A DNA stretch of 64,000 nucleotides from Sphingomonas anseongensis (lineage in GTDB: Bacteria; Pseudomonadota; Alphaproteobacteria; Sphingomonadales; Sphingomonadaceae): positions 186,001-250,000 of the forward strand of contig NZ_JAMGBC010000001.1 of assembly GCF_023516495.1 (NCBI RefSeq), written 5' to 3'. The first letter of the stretch is position 1. Each line of letters begins with the position of its first letter. The notes beneath the pieces are model-generated. The model searched no databases. It was not told where the DNA came from and saw only the letters and a list, made by a program, of their open reading frames with translations. The position numbers were made by a program, and so were the translations under genes. This document shows positions 1 through 9,144 of this stretch, one piece after another.

Positions 1-144
1 GGTGACCGGTTTCGGACCGTTGCCGCCGAAGCAATGCGCGTTCGGGAAGGAGCCCTTGGTGCGGATAATGTCGATGAAGACACGGTAGCGGCCTTCCTGG
101 TGGAGCCGCCCGATCGCAGATTTGAAGATGCTTTCGTAATCCAA
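1..144 (-). CDS. hemA: 5-aminolevulinate synthase, N-terminal fragment
   Basis: Only the first 48 codons are present; the gene continues beyond base 1. The reading begins MDYESIFKSAIGRLHQEGRY and continues to FIDIIRTKGSFPNA. This is the typical N-terminus of class I ALA synthase (the C4 or Shemin route: glycine plus succinyl-CoA gives 5-aminolevulinate), the enzyme alphaproteobacteria use to begin heme synthesis. The start is a TTG at 144-142, with a purine-rich GGCGGGA a few bases upstream; a GTA precedes it and no ATG or GTG lies in frame nearby. It follows murI on the same strand after about 70 bases. The PLP-binding core lies outside the window, so the call rests on the N-terminal pattern alone. 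Confidence 0.8.
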   Translation of the reverse strand, partial: MDYESIFKSAIGRLHQEGRYRVFIDIIRTKGSFPNAHCFGGNGPKPVT

Positions 145-214
145 CGCTACATTCCCGCCGGTGTTGGGGGGGCTTTAGCTCCGAGCTTCGATCATTTCCA
201 CCCTTGCAACCGCG

Positions 215-1006
215 CTAAAGCGTGCGGACCTCGTCCAAGCCATATCCGGCGAGCGTTCCGAGCAAGGCCTGGCGAGGCTCAACGCCGGTAAAGACCGCGA
301 TCCCGCCCGGATATTGGGCCGGCCAGGGCTGCTCCCTGGTGAGATAGCGCACCCGGCGGGCGATCCCCGGACCGCCGTCGACCCATTGCCGGCCCGGAAA
401 CGCCTCGGCGAGCTCATCCTGGAGCAGCGGAAAATGCGTGCAGGCAAGGACGACGACGTCCATCCGGTCTGCGCCGCCCTGCTCGAACAGCGGCAGCGCC
501 GCACTCCTGACCTCGTCCACGGAAACGCGTTCGCCGGCCAGCTTCGACTCTGCGAGCGAGACGAGCTGGGGCGATCCGTAGCGAAGCACGGTGCACCGGC
601 TCGCGAACTGGCTGGCGAGATCGTCGACATAGGCCTGGCGGACGGTCGCCTCGGTCCCAAGCACTCCGATCACTCCGCTCTTCGTCATTTCGGCTGCAGG
701 CTTGATCGCCGGGACGGTGCCGACCACGGGCACGTCGAGCGCCGAGCGCACATGGTCGAGCGCGATCGTGCACGCGGTGTTGCACGCGATCACCACGAGT
801 CGCGGTTGGAAGCGCTCGACCAGCCGGCCGAGAAGCGCCGGAACGCGCGACGCGATCTCGGCCTCCGACTTGGTCCCATAGGGATAGGCTGCGCTGTCGG
901 CGGCATAAATGATGGGGGCGGTTGGAAGCAGCTCGCGCGTTGGACCGAGAACCGACAGTCCGCCGACACCGGAGTCGAAGAAAAGGAGGGGCGCGTCGGG
1001 GTTCAT
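215..1006 (-). CDS. murI: Glutamate racemase
   Basis: A 263-residue cytosolic enzyme that converts L-glutamate to D-glutamate for peptidoglycan. The two catalytic cysteines are visible: Cys75 in VVIACNTAC and a second, near residue 187, in VLACTHFPLL. The N-terminal FFDSGVGGLSVL loop and the YPYGTKS segment are also family hallmarks. The ATG at 1006 directly abuts a GAAGGAG stretch. The frame is open for about 230 more codons upstream, but that part is composition-driven and antisense to plsY, and the product from 1006 has the usual family length. It is divergent from plsY and followed by hemA. Confidence 0.95.
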   Translation of the reverse strand: MNPDAPLLFFDSGVGGLSVLGPTRELLPTAPIIYAADSAAYPYGTKSEAEIASRVPALLGRLVERFQPRLVVIACNTACTIALDHVRSALDVPVVGTVPAIKPAAEMTKSGVIGVLGTEATVRQAYVDDLASQFASRCTVLRYGSPQLVSLAESKLAGERVSVDEVRSAALPLFEQGGADRMDVVVLACTHFPLLQDELAEAFPGRQWVDGGPGIARRVRYLTREQPWPAQYPGGIAVFTGVEPRQALLGTLAGYGLDEVRTL

Positions 1007-1078
1007 CTCCTTCGCATTTGACTGACGCCGAACTCGCCTGCAACTGTCTGCGGCATGGCGGGGGATCCACGAACGCAA

Positions 1079-1657
1079 ATGATGCTGGCGCTTCTGCTCG
1101 GCTATCTGCTCGGGTCGATCCCGTTCGGACTTCTTCTCACGCGCTTCGCCGGGAAGGGTGACATCCGCGAAATCGGCTCCGGCAACATCGGCGCCACCAA
1201 CGTCCTCCGTTCCGGAAGCAAAGGCCTGGCCGGGGCGACGCTGGTGCTCGACGCGCTGAAGGCGACGGCGGCGGTACTGATCGCTCGGGCGCTGTGGCCC
1301 GGAAGCGAAGCCTTCGCGGCCGCCGGAGCGCTGCTCGGCCATCTCTATCCGGTCTGGCTGAAGTTCCGCGGCGGGAAGGGCGTCGCCACCTTCCTCGGCC
1401 TTCTGATCCCGTTGCTGTGGCCGGCAGCGCTCGTCTACGCGCTCGTTTGGCTTGCCGCACTGCTGATCTTCCGAATCTCCTCGGTCGGCGGAATGACGGC
1501 AGCCATCAGCGCTCCGGTCTCGGCTGCGGTGTTTGGCCGCCAGGACCTGTTTCCAATGATGCTCGGTTTCACGCTCCTGGTCCTGTGGCGCCACCACGGG
1601 AACATTGCCCGGCTTCGCGCCGGGAAGGAGCCGAGGATCGGGAGACGAAGTGGCTGA
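1079..1657 (+). CDS. plsY: Glycerol-3-phosphate acyltransferase PlsY
   Basis: An integral membrane acyltransferase that moves the acyl group from acyl-phosphate to glycerol-3-phosphate, the first step of phospholipid synthesis. The conserved PlsY loops are all present: GSIPFGLLL, then GSGNIGATNVLR, then KFRGGKGVAT, and WRHHGNIARL near the C-terminus. About five membrane segments are predicted. Start choice is uncertain. ATGs lie at 1055, 1079 and 1082; 1079/1082 gives the usual family N-terminus (192 or 191 residues), while 1055 would add MAGDPRTQ without a clear ribosome site. The stop overlaps the GTG of dprA by 8 nt. Confidence 0.92.
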   Translation: MMLALLLGYLLGSIPFGLLLTRFAGKGDIREIGSGNIGATNVLRSGSKGLAGATLVLDALKATAAVLIARALWPGSEAFAAAGALLGHLYPVWLKFRGGKGVATFLGLLIPLLWPAALVYALVWLAALLIFRISSVGGMTAAISAPVSAAVFGRQDLFPMMLGFTLLVLWRHHGNIARLRAGKEPRIGRRSG

Positions 1658-2732
1658 CGATCTTATCGCCCGGATCCGGCTCATCCGTTCACCGTCCATC
1701 GGGCCAGTAACATACCGCCAGCTGATCGCCCGTTACGGGTCGGCGCAAGCCGCTCTAGAGGCGATTCCGGATCTCGCCAGGCGCGGCGGAGGCAAGCCGC
1801 CCAGGCTGGTTACCGTTGACGACGCGGAGCGGGAACGGGCGCGGGCAGACAAGCTGGGTGCCCGTTACCTGGTGCTCGGCCAGGGTCTTTATCCGGCACT
1901 CCTGGCTCAGCTCGACGACGCTCCGCCCCTGCTGATCGCGAAGGGCGACATCGGCCTTCTCGACAAGCCGGCAGTTGCGATCGTCGGCGCACGCAACGCC
2001 TCCGCGGCCGCGTGCCGCTTCGCGCGCAGCCTGGCGCACGACGTGGGGCAGGAGGGGCTGGTCGTGGTCTCGGGCCTCGCCCGCGGGATCGATTCCGCCG
2101 CTCATGACGGCGCCCTCGAGTCCGGAACCATCGCCGTCATCGCGGGCGGCATCGACGTATTCTATCCGCCGGAGAACGAAGCGCGGCAGAGGACTTTGTT
2201 TGAGCGTGGCCTGGTGGTGGCGGAAATGCCGCCGGGAACCGAGCCGCGCGCCCGCCACTTCCCCTACCGGAACCGGATCATCGCCGGACTCGCGCTCGGG
2301 ACGATAGTCGTCGAGGCCGCGCCGCGATCGGGTTCGCTGATCACCGCCCGCCTTGCCGCCGAGGCCGGACGCGACGTGATGGCCGTTCCAGGTTCGCCGC
2401 TCGATCCGCGCGCCCAAGGCTGCAACCAGCTGATCCGTGACGGCGCCACCTTGATCCAGAACGCTGCCGATGTGGTCGAGGCAATCCAGCCCGCACGGCC
2501 GAGGTTCGCTTCGCCCAGGTTCGACTATGAGGCCGCCCCTGCCGAGCAATTCGACGGTGAAGCTGTCGCGACCGTGGAATCGCTGCTCGGTCCCTCGCCG
2601 GTGCCGGTAGACGAGATCATCCGCCTGTCCGGCGGAGCTAGCGGAGCGGTGCAGATGGCGCTGCTCGAGCTCGACCTCGCTGGCCGGATCGACCGGCATG
2701 CAGGCGGAAAAGTGAGTTTACGAGCCGCTTGA
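1650..2732 (+). CDS. dprA: DNA-processing protein DprA (DNA recombination mediator)
   Basis: A 360-residue protein that binds incoming single-stranded DNA during transformation and loads RecA. An N-terminal SAM-like segment (VTYRQLIARYGS) precedes the Rossmann-like core with VAIVGARNAS, SGLARGIDSAAH, HFPYRNRIIAGL, the phosphate-binding APRSGSLITARLA and VPGSPLDPRAQGCNQLI. A winged-helix DML1-like tail ends the protein. The GTG at 1650 overlaps the end of plsY by 8 nt and has GGAG at 1641-1644; an upstream in-frame ATG at 1605 lies inside plsY and adds only an Arg/Gly-rich leader. Together with comM at 26.3 kb it suggests at least part of a competence system. Confidence 0.93.
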   Translation: MADDLIARIRLIRSPSIGPVTYRQLIARYGSAQAALEAIPDLARRGGGKPPRLVTVDDAERERARADKLGARYLVLGQGLYPALLAQLDDAPPLLIAKGDIGLLDKPAVAIVGARNASAAACRFARSLAHDVGQEGLVVVSGLARGIDSAAHDGALESGTIAVIAGGIDVFYPPENEARQRTLFERGLVVAEMPPGTEPRARHFPYRNRIIAGLALGTIVVEAAPRSGSLITARLAAEAGRDVMAVPGSPLDPRAQGCNQLIRDGATLIQNAADVVEAIQPARPRFASPRFDYEAAPAEQFDGEAVATVESLLGPSPVPVDEIIRLSGGASGAVQMALLELDLAGRIDRHAGGKVSLRAA

Positions 2733-2781
2733 CGGCGGGAATCGGGCGACCCCACCTTACGCACATGCGTGAGGAACTGCT

Positions 2782-5256
2782 TTGAAGCTCGTAGTCGTTG
2801 AATCGCCCGCCAAGGCGAAAACCATCGAAAAGTATCTAGGGCCGGGCCACCGCGTGCTCGCGTCCTACGGTCACGTTCGCGACCTTCCGGCGAAGGATGG
2901 CTCGGTCGACACCGACAATGGCTTTGCGATGGAATGGCAGGTCTCGGCCGACCGGTCGAAGCAACTGCGCGAGATCACCGATGAGGCGAAGAAGGCCGAC
3001 ACGCTGATCCTCGCGACCGACCCGGACCGCGAAGGCGAGGCGATCAGCTGGCATCTGGCCGAGGTGCTCCGGAACAAGAAGGCGCTTCCGGCGACCGTCC
3101 AGCGAGTTGCGTTCAACGCGATCACCAAGTCCGCGGTGACCGAGGCGATGGCGCATCCGCGCGAGCTCGATGTCGACCTGATCGACGCTTACAAGGCGCG
3201 ACGGGCGCTCGACTATCTGGTCGGGTTTACCCTGTCGCCGATCCTGTGGCGGAAGCTTCCTGGCGCGAAGTCGGCCGGTCGAGTGCAGTCGGTTGCGCTT
3301 CGGCTGATCGTCGACCGCGAGCGCGAGATCGAGCTGTTCCGGCCGCAGGAATATTGGTCGGTCACCGCCAGCTTCGAAGCCGACGGGCAGGGCTTCACTG
3401 CCCGCCTGGTCGAGTTCGACGGCCAGAAGATCGACCGGCTGACAATCGGCAACCAAGGCGATGCCGAGCGCGCCAAGGCTGCTGTCGAGGCGGGCCGGTT
3501 CACCGTCGTGTCGGTCGAGACCAAGCCTTTCTCGCGCAACCCGCCGCCGCCCTTCACTACCTCGACCCTGCAGCAGGAGGCGGCGCGAAAGCTAGGCTTC
3601 GCCGCGAGCCACACGATGCGCGTGGCGCAGGGACTCTATGAGCAGGGGCTGATCACCTACATGCGAACCGACGGCGTCGACATGGCGCCCGAAGCGATCA
3701 GCGCTGCACGGCGGGCGATCGCCGACCGCTACGACGCCGGTTACGTTCCGGACAAGCCGCGGATTTACACCACCAAAGCCAAAAACGCTCAGGAAGCGCA
3801 CGAAGCGATCCGGCCGACGGACTTCTCGCAGCGGCACGCGGCTTCCGGCGACCACGCGCGGCTGTACGAGCTGGTCTACAACCGCGCGCTTGCGAGCCAG
3901 ATGGCCTCGGCTCGGCTGGAGCGGACGACGGTGGAATTGTGCGACGGAGCGGGCAGGGCGGCGCTTCGGGCGACTGGTCAGGCCGTCCTCTTCCCCGGCT
4001 ATCTCGCGCTTTACGAAGAGGGACGCGACGAGAAGGCCGAAGACGATGAATCGGCGCGTATGCCCGTGCTTCGCGAAGGCGATTCCCCGGCCAAGACGGG
4101 AGTGGAGGCGACCCAGCATTTCACCCAGCCGCCGCCGCGCTATTCGGAAGCGAGCCTGGTCAAGCGCCTCGAGGAACTTGGGATCGGCCGTCCATCGACC
4201 TACGCATCGATCCTCCAGACGCTTAAAGACCGCGAATATGTCCGGGTCGAAAAGGCGCGGTTCGTCCCCGAGGAGAGCGGGCGGCTGGTGACGGCCTTCC
4301 TGGAGCGGTTCTTCGAGAAATATGTCAGCTACGATTACACGGCCGAGCTCGAGGAGGAGCTGGACGACGTTTCCGGCGGCCGCCTCAACTGGCAGAAATT
4401 GCTCGACGAATTCTGGCGCGACTTTCGGCCCAAGGCGGGCGAGGTCATGGAACAAAAGCCGTCGGAGATCACCGCCGCGCTCGACGAGTTCCTTGCTCCT
4501 TGGCTTTATCCGCCGCGCGAGGATGGATCCGATCCGCGGCTCTGCCCGCAATGCGGCAACGGCCGCCTGTCGCTTCGCGGCGGCAAGTTCGGAGCGTTCA
4601 TCGCCTGCTCCAACTACCCCGAGTGCAAATATACGCAGAAGTTCGGCCAGGCCGGAGGCGAGGGTCAGGCCGGTGATGGTCCGCAGGACCTCGGCAACGG
4701 GATCGAGCTCAAAAGCGGGCGCTTCGGGCCCTATCTCGAGCGCGACGGCAAAAGGGCCTCGGTCCCCAAGGATGTGCCGCTTGACACCGTGACGACCGAC
4801 ATCGCCGAGCAATTGCTCTCGCTGCCGCGCGAGATCGGGATGCATCCGGAGAGCGGAAAGCCGATCGTCGCGTCGATCGGGCGGTACGGGCCGTACCTTG
4901 CCCATGACGGCAAATATGCGCGGCTCGGATCAACCGCCGAAGTGTTCGAAACGGGCATGAACGCCGCGGTCGTCAAGCTGGCCGAAGCGGCGGCCGCTGC
5001 CGGCGCGCGCTCTGGTGGCGCCCGCGAACCGATTGCCGTGCTTGGCGCTCATCCGCAGAGCGGCAAGGAGATCAAGGTGATGGCCGGACGCTACGGCCCC
5101 TACGCCAGCGACGGTACGACCCACGCCACCTTGCCGAAGGGCACCGAGCCGACGTCGGTGGCTCTCGACCAGGCGGTCGAGCTGATCGACGCTCGTGCTG
5201 CCAAGGGTCCGGCGAAGAAGAGCCGCGGCGGCGGCCGACGGAAGAAGAAAGCCTAG
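2782..5256 (+). CDS. topA: DNA topoisomerase I
   Basis: A type IA topoisomerase of 824 residues that relaxes negative supercoils. The TOPRIM domain opens with VVVESPAKAKTIEKYLG and carries ATDPDREGEAISWH. The active-site tyrosine lies in GLITYMRTDGVDMAP at about residue 292. A C-terminal zinc motif, CPQCGNG with CSNYPEC, at about 590-620, is followed by repeated topo C domains (GRFGPYL, GRYGPYL, GRYGPYA) and a basic Lys/Arg tail. The start is TTG at 2782 with GAGGAA at 2771-2776. The stop shares the palindrome CTAG (5253-5256) with the stop of the convergent moeB-like gene. Confidence 0.96.
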   Translation: MKLVVVESPAKAKTIEKYLGPGHRVLASYGHVRDLPAKDGSVDTDNGFAMEWQVSADRSKQLREITDEAKKADTLILATDPDREGEAISWHLAEVLRNKKALPATVQRVAFNAITKSAVTEAMAHPRELDVDLIDAYKARRALDYLVGFTLSPILWRKLPGAKSAGRVQSVALRLIVDREREIELFRPQEYWSVTASFEADGQGFTARLVEFDGQKIDRLTIGNQGDAERAKAAVEAGRFTVVSVETKPFSRNPPPPFTTSTLQQEAARKLGFAASHTMRVAQGLYEQGLITYMRTDGVDMAPEAISAARRAIADRYDAGYVPDKPRIYTTKAKNAQEAHEAIRPTDFSQRHAASGDHARLYELVYNRALASQMASARLERTTVELCDGAGRAALRATGQAVLFPGYLALYEEGRDEKAEDDESARMPVLREGDSPAKTGVEATQHFTQPPPRYSEASLVKRLEELGIGRPSTYASILQTLKDREYVRVEKARFVPEESGRLVTAFLERFFEKYVSYDYTAELEEELDDVSGGRLNWQKLLDEFWRDFRPKAGEVMEQKPSEITAALDEFLAPWLYPPREDGSDPRLCPQCGNGRLSLRGGKFGAFIACSNYPECKYTQKFGQAGGEGQAGDGPQDLGNGIELKSGRFGPYLERDGKRASVPKDVPLDTVTTDIAEQLLSLPREIGMHPESGKPIVASIGRYGPYLAHDGKYARLGSTAEVFETGMNAAVVKLAEAAAAAGARSGGAREPIAVLGAHPQSGKEIKVMAGRYGPYASDGTTHATLPKGTEPTSVALDQAVELIDARAAKGPAKKSRGGGRRKKKA

Positions 5257-6008
5257 CCGCAGGCCTTGCAGCCGGGATTTTTCGGAAGCCGGATCTTCCG
5301 CCAATCGAGAGTCAGCCCGTCGAACAGGAACAGGCTTCCGGCAACATCCGGGCCGATCCGTGCGATGGAGCCGACCGCCATCAGGGCGGCGAAGCTGCCG
5401 ACCGTCGCCGAAAGCGCCCCGAGCACGCCTTGCTCGGCGCATGTGTCGCAATCGTCGCTGTCGAACGCATCGCCGACGAAGCAGCGGTAGCAGGGCTTGT
5501 CTGGCTCCCATCCGCGGTAAAGCCCCACCTGCCCCTGGAACTGGACCGCGGCTGCCGAGACGAGCGGGACGCGCAGTCGTGTCGCCGCATCGCTGACCGT
5601 CAGCCGGGTCGCGAAATTGTCGCTGCCGTCCAGCACTAGGTCGTGTCCGCCGATCAGGCTTTCCACATTGCCGCCTTCGAGGTGCTGCCTGGCGCCGACG
5701 ACTTCGATGTTGGGGTTGAGGGCACTGGCGAAGGCGCTGGCAAGCTCGGCCTTGGGTTGGCCGATCTGGTCGTCGCGGAAGATCGTCTGGCGCTGGAGGT
5801 TGGACCGTTCGACCTCGCCGTCGTCGACGATCGTCAGCTTGCCGATTCCAGCGCCGGCGAGCGCCGGGATGGCCGCGCTTCCAATGCCTCCGGCGCCGAT
5901 GACGACGACCTTGGACGCCTTGAGCTTACGCTGGCCGATTCCGCCAAGCTGCGGCAGGACGATGTGCCGCGCGTAGCGGTCGAGCTCAGAGTCGCTGAGG
6001 TCGCTCAC
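5253..6008 (-). CDS. moeB: ThiF/MoeB family adenylyltransferase
   Basis: A 251-residue E1-like enzyme that adenylates the C-terminal glycine of a sulfur-carrier protein (MoaD for molybdopterin or ThiS for thiamine). Visible features are the nucleotide site [13 protein letters not shown], the arginine-rich NLQRQTIF segment, [10 protein letters not shown], the catalytic-cysteine region [13 protein letters not shown] and paired zinc cysteines (CYRC and a C-terminal CKAC). There is no rhodanese domain. The GTG at 6008 overlaps the dut stop as GTGA. Sequence cannot separate MoeB from ThiF; the gene is last in the ubiE operon. Confidence 0.88.
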   Translation of the reverse strand: MSDLSDSELDRYARHIVLPQLGGIGQRKLKASKVVVIGAGGIGSAAIPALAGAGIGKLTIVDDGEVERSNLQRQTIFRDDQIGQPKAELASAFASALNPNIEVVGARQHLEGGNVESLIGGHDLVLDGSDNFATRLTVSDAATRLRVPLVSAAAVQFQGQVGLYRGWEPDKPCYRCFVGDAFDSDDCDTCAEQGVLGALSATVGSFAALMAVGSIARIGPDVAGSLFLFDGLTLDWRKIRLPKNPGCKACG

Positions 6009-6442
6009 CGCCCGGTCGAGCCGAACCCGCCCGTTCCCCGCGCAGTTTCCCCGAGCTCGCCGGCCTCGACGAAATCTGCACGAAGTACCGGCGCCGGCAC
6101 CAACTGGGCGATGCGCTCGCCGCGACGGACCTCGAACGGTTCCTGGCCCAGGTTGATCAGGATCACCTTGATCTCGCCGCGATAGTCGCTGTCGATGGTG
6201 CCGGGAGTGTTGAGGCACGTGATGCCGTTCTTGATCGCAAGGCCGGAGCGAGGCCGCACCTGTACCTCGTAACCGCGCGGGATTTCGATCGCGAAACCGG
6301 TCGCCACTGCGTGCCGCTCGCCGGGCCGGAGAACCAACTCCTCGGCGGAAGTGACGTCGAGCCCGACCGCGTCCTCGCTCGCATAGCGCGGAAGCGGGAG
6401 GCCTTCGCCGTGCGGCAGCCGGGACAGCTTTATCTCGATCAT
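6005..6442 (-). CDS. dut: dUTP diphosphatase
   Basis: A homotrimeric dUTPase of 145 residues that hydrolyses dUTP to dUMP and keeps uracil out of DNA. The five family motifs are recognisable: [23 protein letters not shown], the RGERIAQLV strand, and the glycine-rich C-terminal GTGGFGSTG that closes over the active site. The ATG at 6442 overlaps the coaB stop as ATGA. Finding dut next to coaB is a widespread bacterial arrangement. Confidence 0.96.
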   Translation of the reverse strand: MIEIKLSRLPHGEGLPLPRYASEDAVGLDVTSAEELVLRPGERHAVATGFAIEIPRGYEVQVRPRSGLAIKNGITCLNTPGTIDSDYRGEIKVILINLGQEPFEVRRGERIAQLVPAPVLRADFVEAGELGETARGTGGFGSTGR

Positions 6443-7074
6443 TGAAGCTCCTTCGAAACCCGCTCGATGAGGCGGCGGGCAAGCTCGTCCTTGCTCATTT
6501 CCGGCCAGTGCTCGACACCATCGCCGGTGACCAGGTGAACCCGGTTGCGGGTCCCGCCCATCACATCGCCCGAAACATCGTTGGCGACGATCCAGTCGAC
6601 GCCCTTGCCCACCTGCTTGGCAATCGCATTCTCCACGACATCGGTCGTCTCTGCCGCGAAGCCCACCAGCAGCCGCGGCCGGCGAGCGTCCGTGGCAAGC
6701 TCCGCAAGGATGTCTGGGTTGGCTATGAACTTCAGCCTCGGTGGACCGTCGGACTTCTTGAGTTTGGTCGGCGACTGCTCGACCCGCCAGTCGGCGACCG
6801 CCGCAACGAGGATGGCAGCATCGGCCGGAAGAGCGCCCGTGACGGCTTGCGACATCTGCTGTGCCGTTTCGACGTCGATCCGTTCGACGCTGGCAGGGGT
6901 GTCCAGGACCACCGGTCCCGCGACTAGGGTCACCCGGGCGCCGGCTTCGGCAGCCGCGCCGGCGATCGCGAATCCTTGCCGCCCCGAGGATCGGTTGGCG
7001 ATCACCCTGACCGGGTCGATCGGCTCATGGGTCGGCCCGGCGGTGACGATTATGTGCTTGCCCTCCAGGCTCAC
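6439..7074 (-). CDS. coaB: Phosphopantothenate--cysteine ligase (CoaB as a separate protein)
   Basis: This 211-residue protein corresponds to the C-terminal half of the usual CoaBC fusion. It joins cysteine to 4'-phosphopantothenate using CTP. Seen: [16 protein letters not shown], then [10 protein letters not shown], the nucleotide segment VAAVADWR followed by the KLKK lysines, and FIANPDIL. The start is a GTG at 7074 that overlaps the coaC stop (GTGA), so the two halves are separate, translationally coupled frames. The split point lies exactly at the normal domain linker. A sequencing frameshift is possible but less likely given the canonical overlap. Confidence 0.9.
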   Translation of the reverse strand: MSLEGKHIIVTAGPTHEPIDPVRVIANRSSGRQGFAIAGAAAEAGARVTLVAGPVVLDTPASVERIDVETAQQMSQAVTGALPADAAILVAAVADWRVEQSPTKLKKSDGPPRLKFIANPDILAELATDARRPRLLVGFAAETTDVVENAIAKQVGKGVDWIVANDVSGDVMGGTRNRVHLVTGDGVEHWPEMSKDELARRLIERVSKELQ

Positions 7075-7604
7075 TTCAGAAGGTCACCGATCGCATCGAC
7101 GATCTGCTGCGGCTCCGGAAGGCGCCCCGGCCCAAACTCGCCGCAGGCCATCTCACCCTCGGCGGGGTCGATCACCCGCACTCCGTCCGCCTTCAGCTGG
7201 GCGACGTTGCGTTGAGTCGCGACGTGGTTCCACATCCGGACGTTCATCGCCGGAGCGACCACCACTGGCTTGTCGGTGGCAAGCAGAAGCGTGGTGGCGA
7301 GATCGTCGGCAAGCCCCGCCGCCATTTTCGCCAGCAGGTCGGCGGTAGCGGGGCACACCAATACGAAATCCGCGGCGCGCGACAGCTGGATATGGCCGAT
7401 CTCCACCTCGTCCTTGAGCTCCCATAGCGAGGTGTGGACGGCACTCTCTGCGAGCGTTCCGAGGCTCATCTCGGTGACGAAATGTTCGCCGCCCTTGGTC
7501 AGCACCGGCGTGACTTCATGTCCCGCCTTCTTGAGCAGGCGGACAAGCTCGAGCGACTTGTAGGCGGCGATGCCGCCGCCGACGATCAGGAGGACGCGTG
7601 CCAT
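7071..7604 (-). CDS. coaC: Phosphopantothenoylcysteine decarboxylase (CoaC as a separate protein)
   Basis: A 177-residue flavoprotein corresponding to the N-terminal half of CoaBC. It uses FMN to decarboxylate phosphopantothenoylcysteine to 4'-phosphopantetheine. Seen: IVGGGIAAYKSLELVR, the catalytic histidine in IGHIQLSRAADF, the PAMNVRMW motif and the catalytic cysteine in GEMACGEFGPGRL. It ends with [10 protein letters not shown], which in fused homologues leads into the CoaB linker. The ATG at 7604 lies 7 nt after the ubiB stop, and the gene overlaps coaB by 4 nt. Confidence 0.92.
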   Translation of the reverse strand: MARVLLIVGGGIAAYKSLELVRLLKKAGHEVTPVLTKGGEHFVTEMSLGTLAESAVHTSLWELKDEVEIGHIQLSRAADFVLVCPATADLLAKMAAGLADDLATTLLLATDKPVVVAPAMNVRMWNHVATQRNVAQLKADGVRVIDPAEGEMACGEFGPGRLPEPQQIVDAIGDLLK

Positions 7605-7611
7605 TGCGTGA

Positions 7612-9144
7612 TCAGCCTAGCAGAAACAGCGCAAATGCCGCCACCGCTGCGCCGAGGACGGCCGCGACGCCATAGCCCCACCAGCGGTCGGTCTCGATGA
7701 TGGCGATCTCCGGCAGCGGGGGAGGGGGCGGTGCTCCGCCCGCCGGCGGATAATATTGGTCGAGACGATTGATGAGGTCGGGGATCCGCTTCACCGCGCG
7801 CACGGTTTCGATGATCCGGTCTGCGTAATAAGCCTCGGGCCCGAGCTCGGAGCGCATCCATTCGCGAAGGAAGGGCTCGGAGGTTTCCCACATGTTGATG
7901 TCGGGATCGAGCTTGCTCGCGATCCCCTCGTTCATCACGATCGACTTCTGCAGAAGCAGCAGGTGAGGTTGGGTCGGCATGTCGAAATCGCGGGTGATCG
8001 AGAACAGGCTTTCCAGCATCCGTCCGACCGAAATCTCTTTCACGGGCAAGCCGCGGATCGGCTCGCCAGCCGCTCGAAGGGCAGTTGCGAATTCGTCGAC
8101 GCTATGGTGCACGGGAACATATTGCGCCTCGAAATGGATTTCGGCGACGCGGCGGTAATCGCCCGTGATGAGGCCGTAGAGAATCTCGGCGAGCCAGACC
8201 CGCGCCTGGCGGTCGATCCGGCCCATGATGCCGAAGTCGATCGCCGCAATCCGGCCGTCGGGAAGCGCGAACAGATTGCCGTGGTGGAGATCGGCGTGGA
8301 AGAATCCGTCGACGATCGCCTGGCGAAGGAAGGACCGGACGATCGTCGCCGCCAGCGCCTTGCAGTCCTGACCCTCGGCGACGAGCGCGTCGCGGTCGTT
8401 GAGCTTGGTGCCTTCGAGCCATTCGAGCGTCAGCACTCGTCGCGCCGTCCGACGCCAGTCGATTTCCGGCACGTAATAGTTCGGCTCGGCGACCATGTTC
8501 TCCTTCAGCTCGGACGCGGAAGCGCCCTCGCGCTGAAGGTCGAGCTCGCGGGCGGTCCACTGCTTGAACTGGGCGACGACCAGCCTCGGGCGGAGCCGGG
8601 CGGCTTCGTCGCCGAAGGATTCCACCTGGGCGGCCGTCCATTCGTAGGTATCGATCGCGCGGGCGAATTCCTCCTCGATGCCCGGGCGAAGAACCTTCAC
8701 GGCGACGTCGCGTCCTTCGGTCGTGACGGCGCGGTGGACCTGGGCGATGGAGGCTGCGCCGACCGGCTTCGGGTCGAACGAGCTGAACAGCTGCTCTAGC
8801 GGAGCTTCGAACGAACGTTCGATTTCGGCCTTGATCTTGGCGAAGGGCGCAGGGGGAAGGTTGTCCTGGAGCAGCGATAGATTGTCGGCCGCCGCGACCC
8901 CGATCAGGTCGGGCCTGGTCGAAAGCGTCTGCCCGAGCTTGATCGCCGCCGGCCCGATATCCTGCATCGCTGCCGCATAGTCGGGCGTGCCCCGAACGCC
9001 TGCCCCGAAGCGGGCAATCCGGGCGAGGCGCCGCGCCTGCCGGGGAGTCCTCGGATCGTTCTCGATACCGGTCAGCGCGCCGTGCCGGGCGAGGGTGCGC
9101 CCCCACTTCAGCAGCCGCCAGACGTGGGTGACCGACGTGGTCAA
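7612..9144 (-). CDS. ubiB: Ubiquinone biosynthesis kinase-like protein UbiB
   Basis: A 510-residue ABC1/ADCK atypical kinase-like ATPase needed for ubiquinone synthesis. The family motif KLGQTLSTRPDLIG lies near residue 90, followed by the ATP-site lysine region DVAVKVLRPG, then FFHADLHHGNLF and AIDFGIMG. One hydrophobic C-terminal segment (GYGVAAVLGAAVAAFALFLL) anchors it to the membrane. The start is inferred as TTG at 9144, which overlaps the ubiE stop as TTGA and gives the family N-terminus TTSVTHVWRLLKWGR. The frame stays open far upstream through ubiE, but that extension is unrelated to UbiB. Confidence 0.93.
   Translation of the reverse strand: MTTSVTHVWRLLKWGRTLARHGALTGIENDPRTPRQARRLARIARFGAGVRGTPDYAAAMQDIGPAAIKLGQTLSTRPDLIGVAAADNLSLLQDNLPPAPFAKIKAEIERSFEAPLEQLFSSFDPKPVGAASIAQVHRAVTTEGRDVAVKVLRPGIEEEFARAIDTYEWTAAQVESFGDEAARLRPRLVVAQFKQWTARELDLQREGASASELKENMVAEPNYYVPEIDWRRTARRVLTLEWLEGTKLNDRDALVAEGQDCKALAATIVRSFLRQAIVDGFFHADLHHGNLFALPDGRIAAIDFGIMGRIDRQARVWLAEILYGLITGDYRRVAEIHFEAQYVPVHHSVDEFATALRAAGEPIRGLPVKEISVGRMLESLFSITRDFDMPTQPHLLLLQKSIVMNEGIASKLDPDINMWETSEPFLREWMRSELGPEAYYADRIIETVRAVKRIPDLINRLDQYYPPAGGAPPPPPLPEIAIIETDRWWGYGVAAVLGAAVAAFALFLLG

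Noticed and set aside
1007-1699. N-terminal extension of murI by 231 codons
   Set aside because: It is antisense to plsY and dprA; MurI is complete from 1006.
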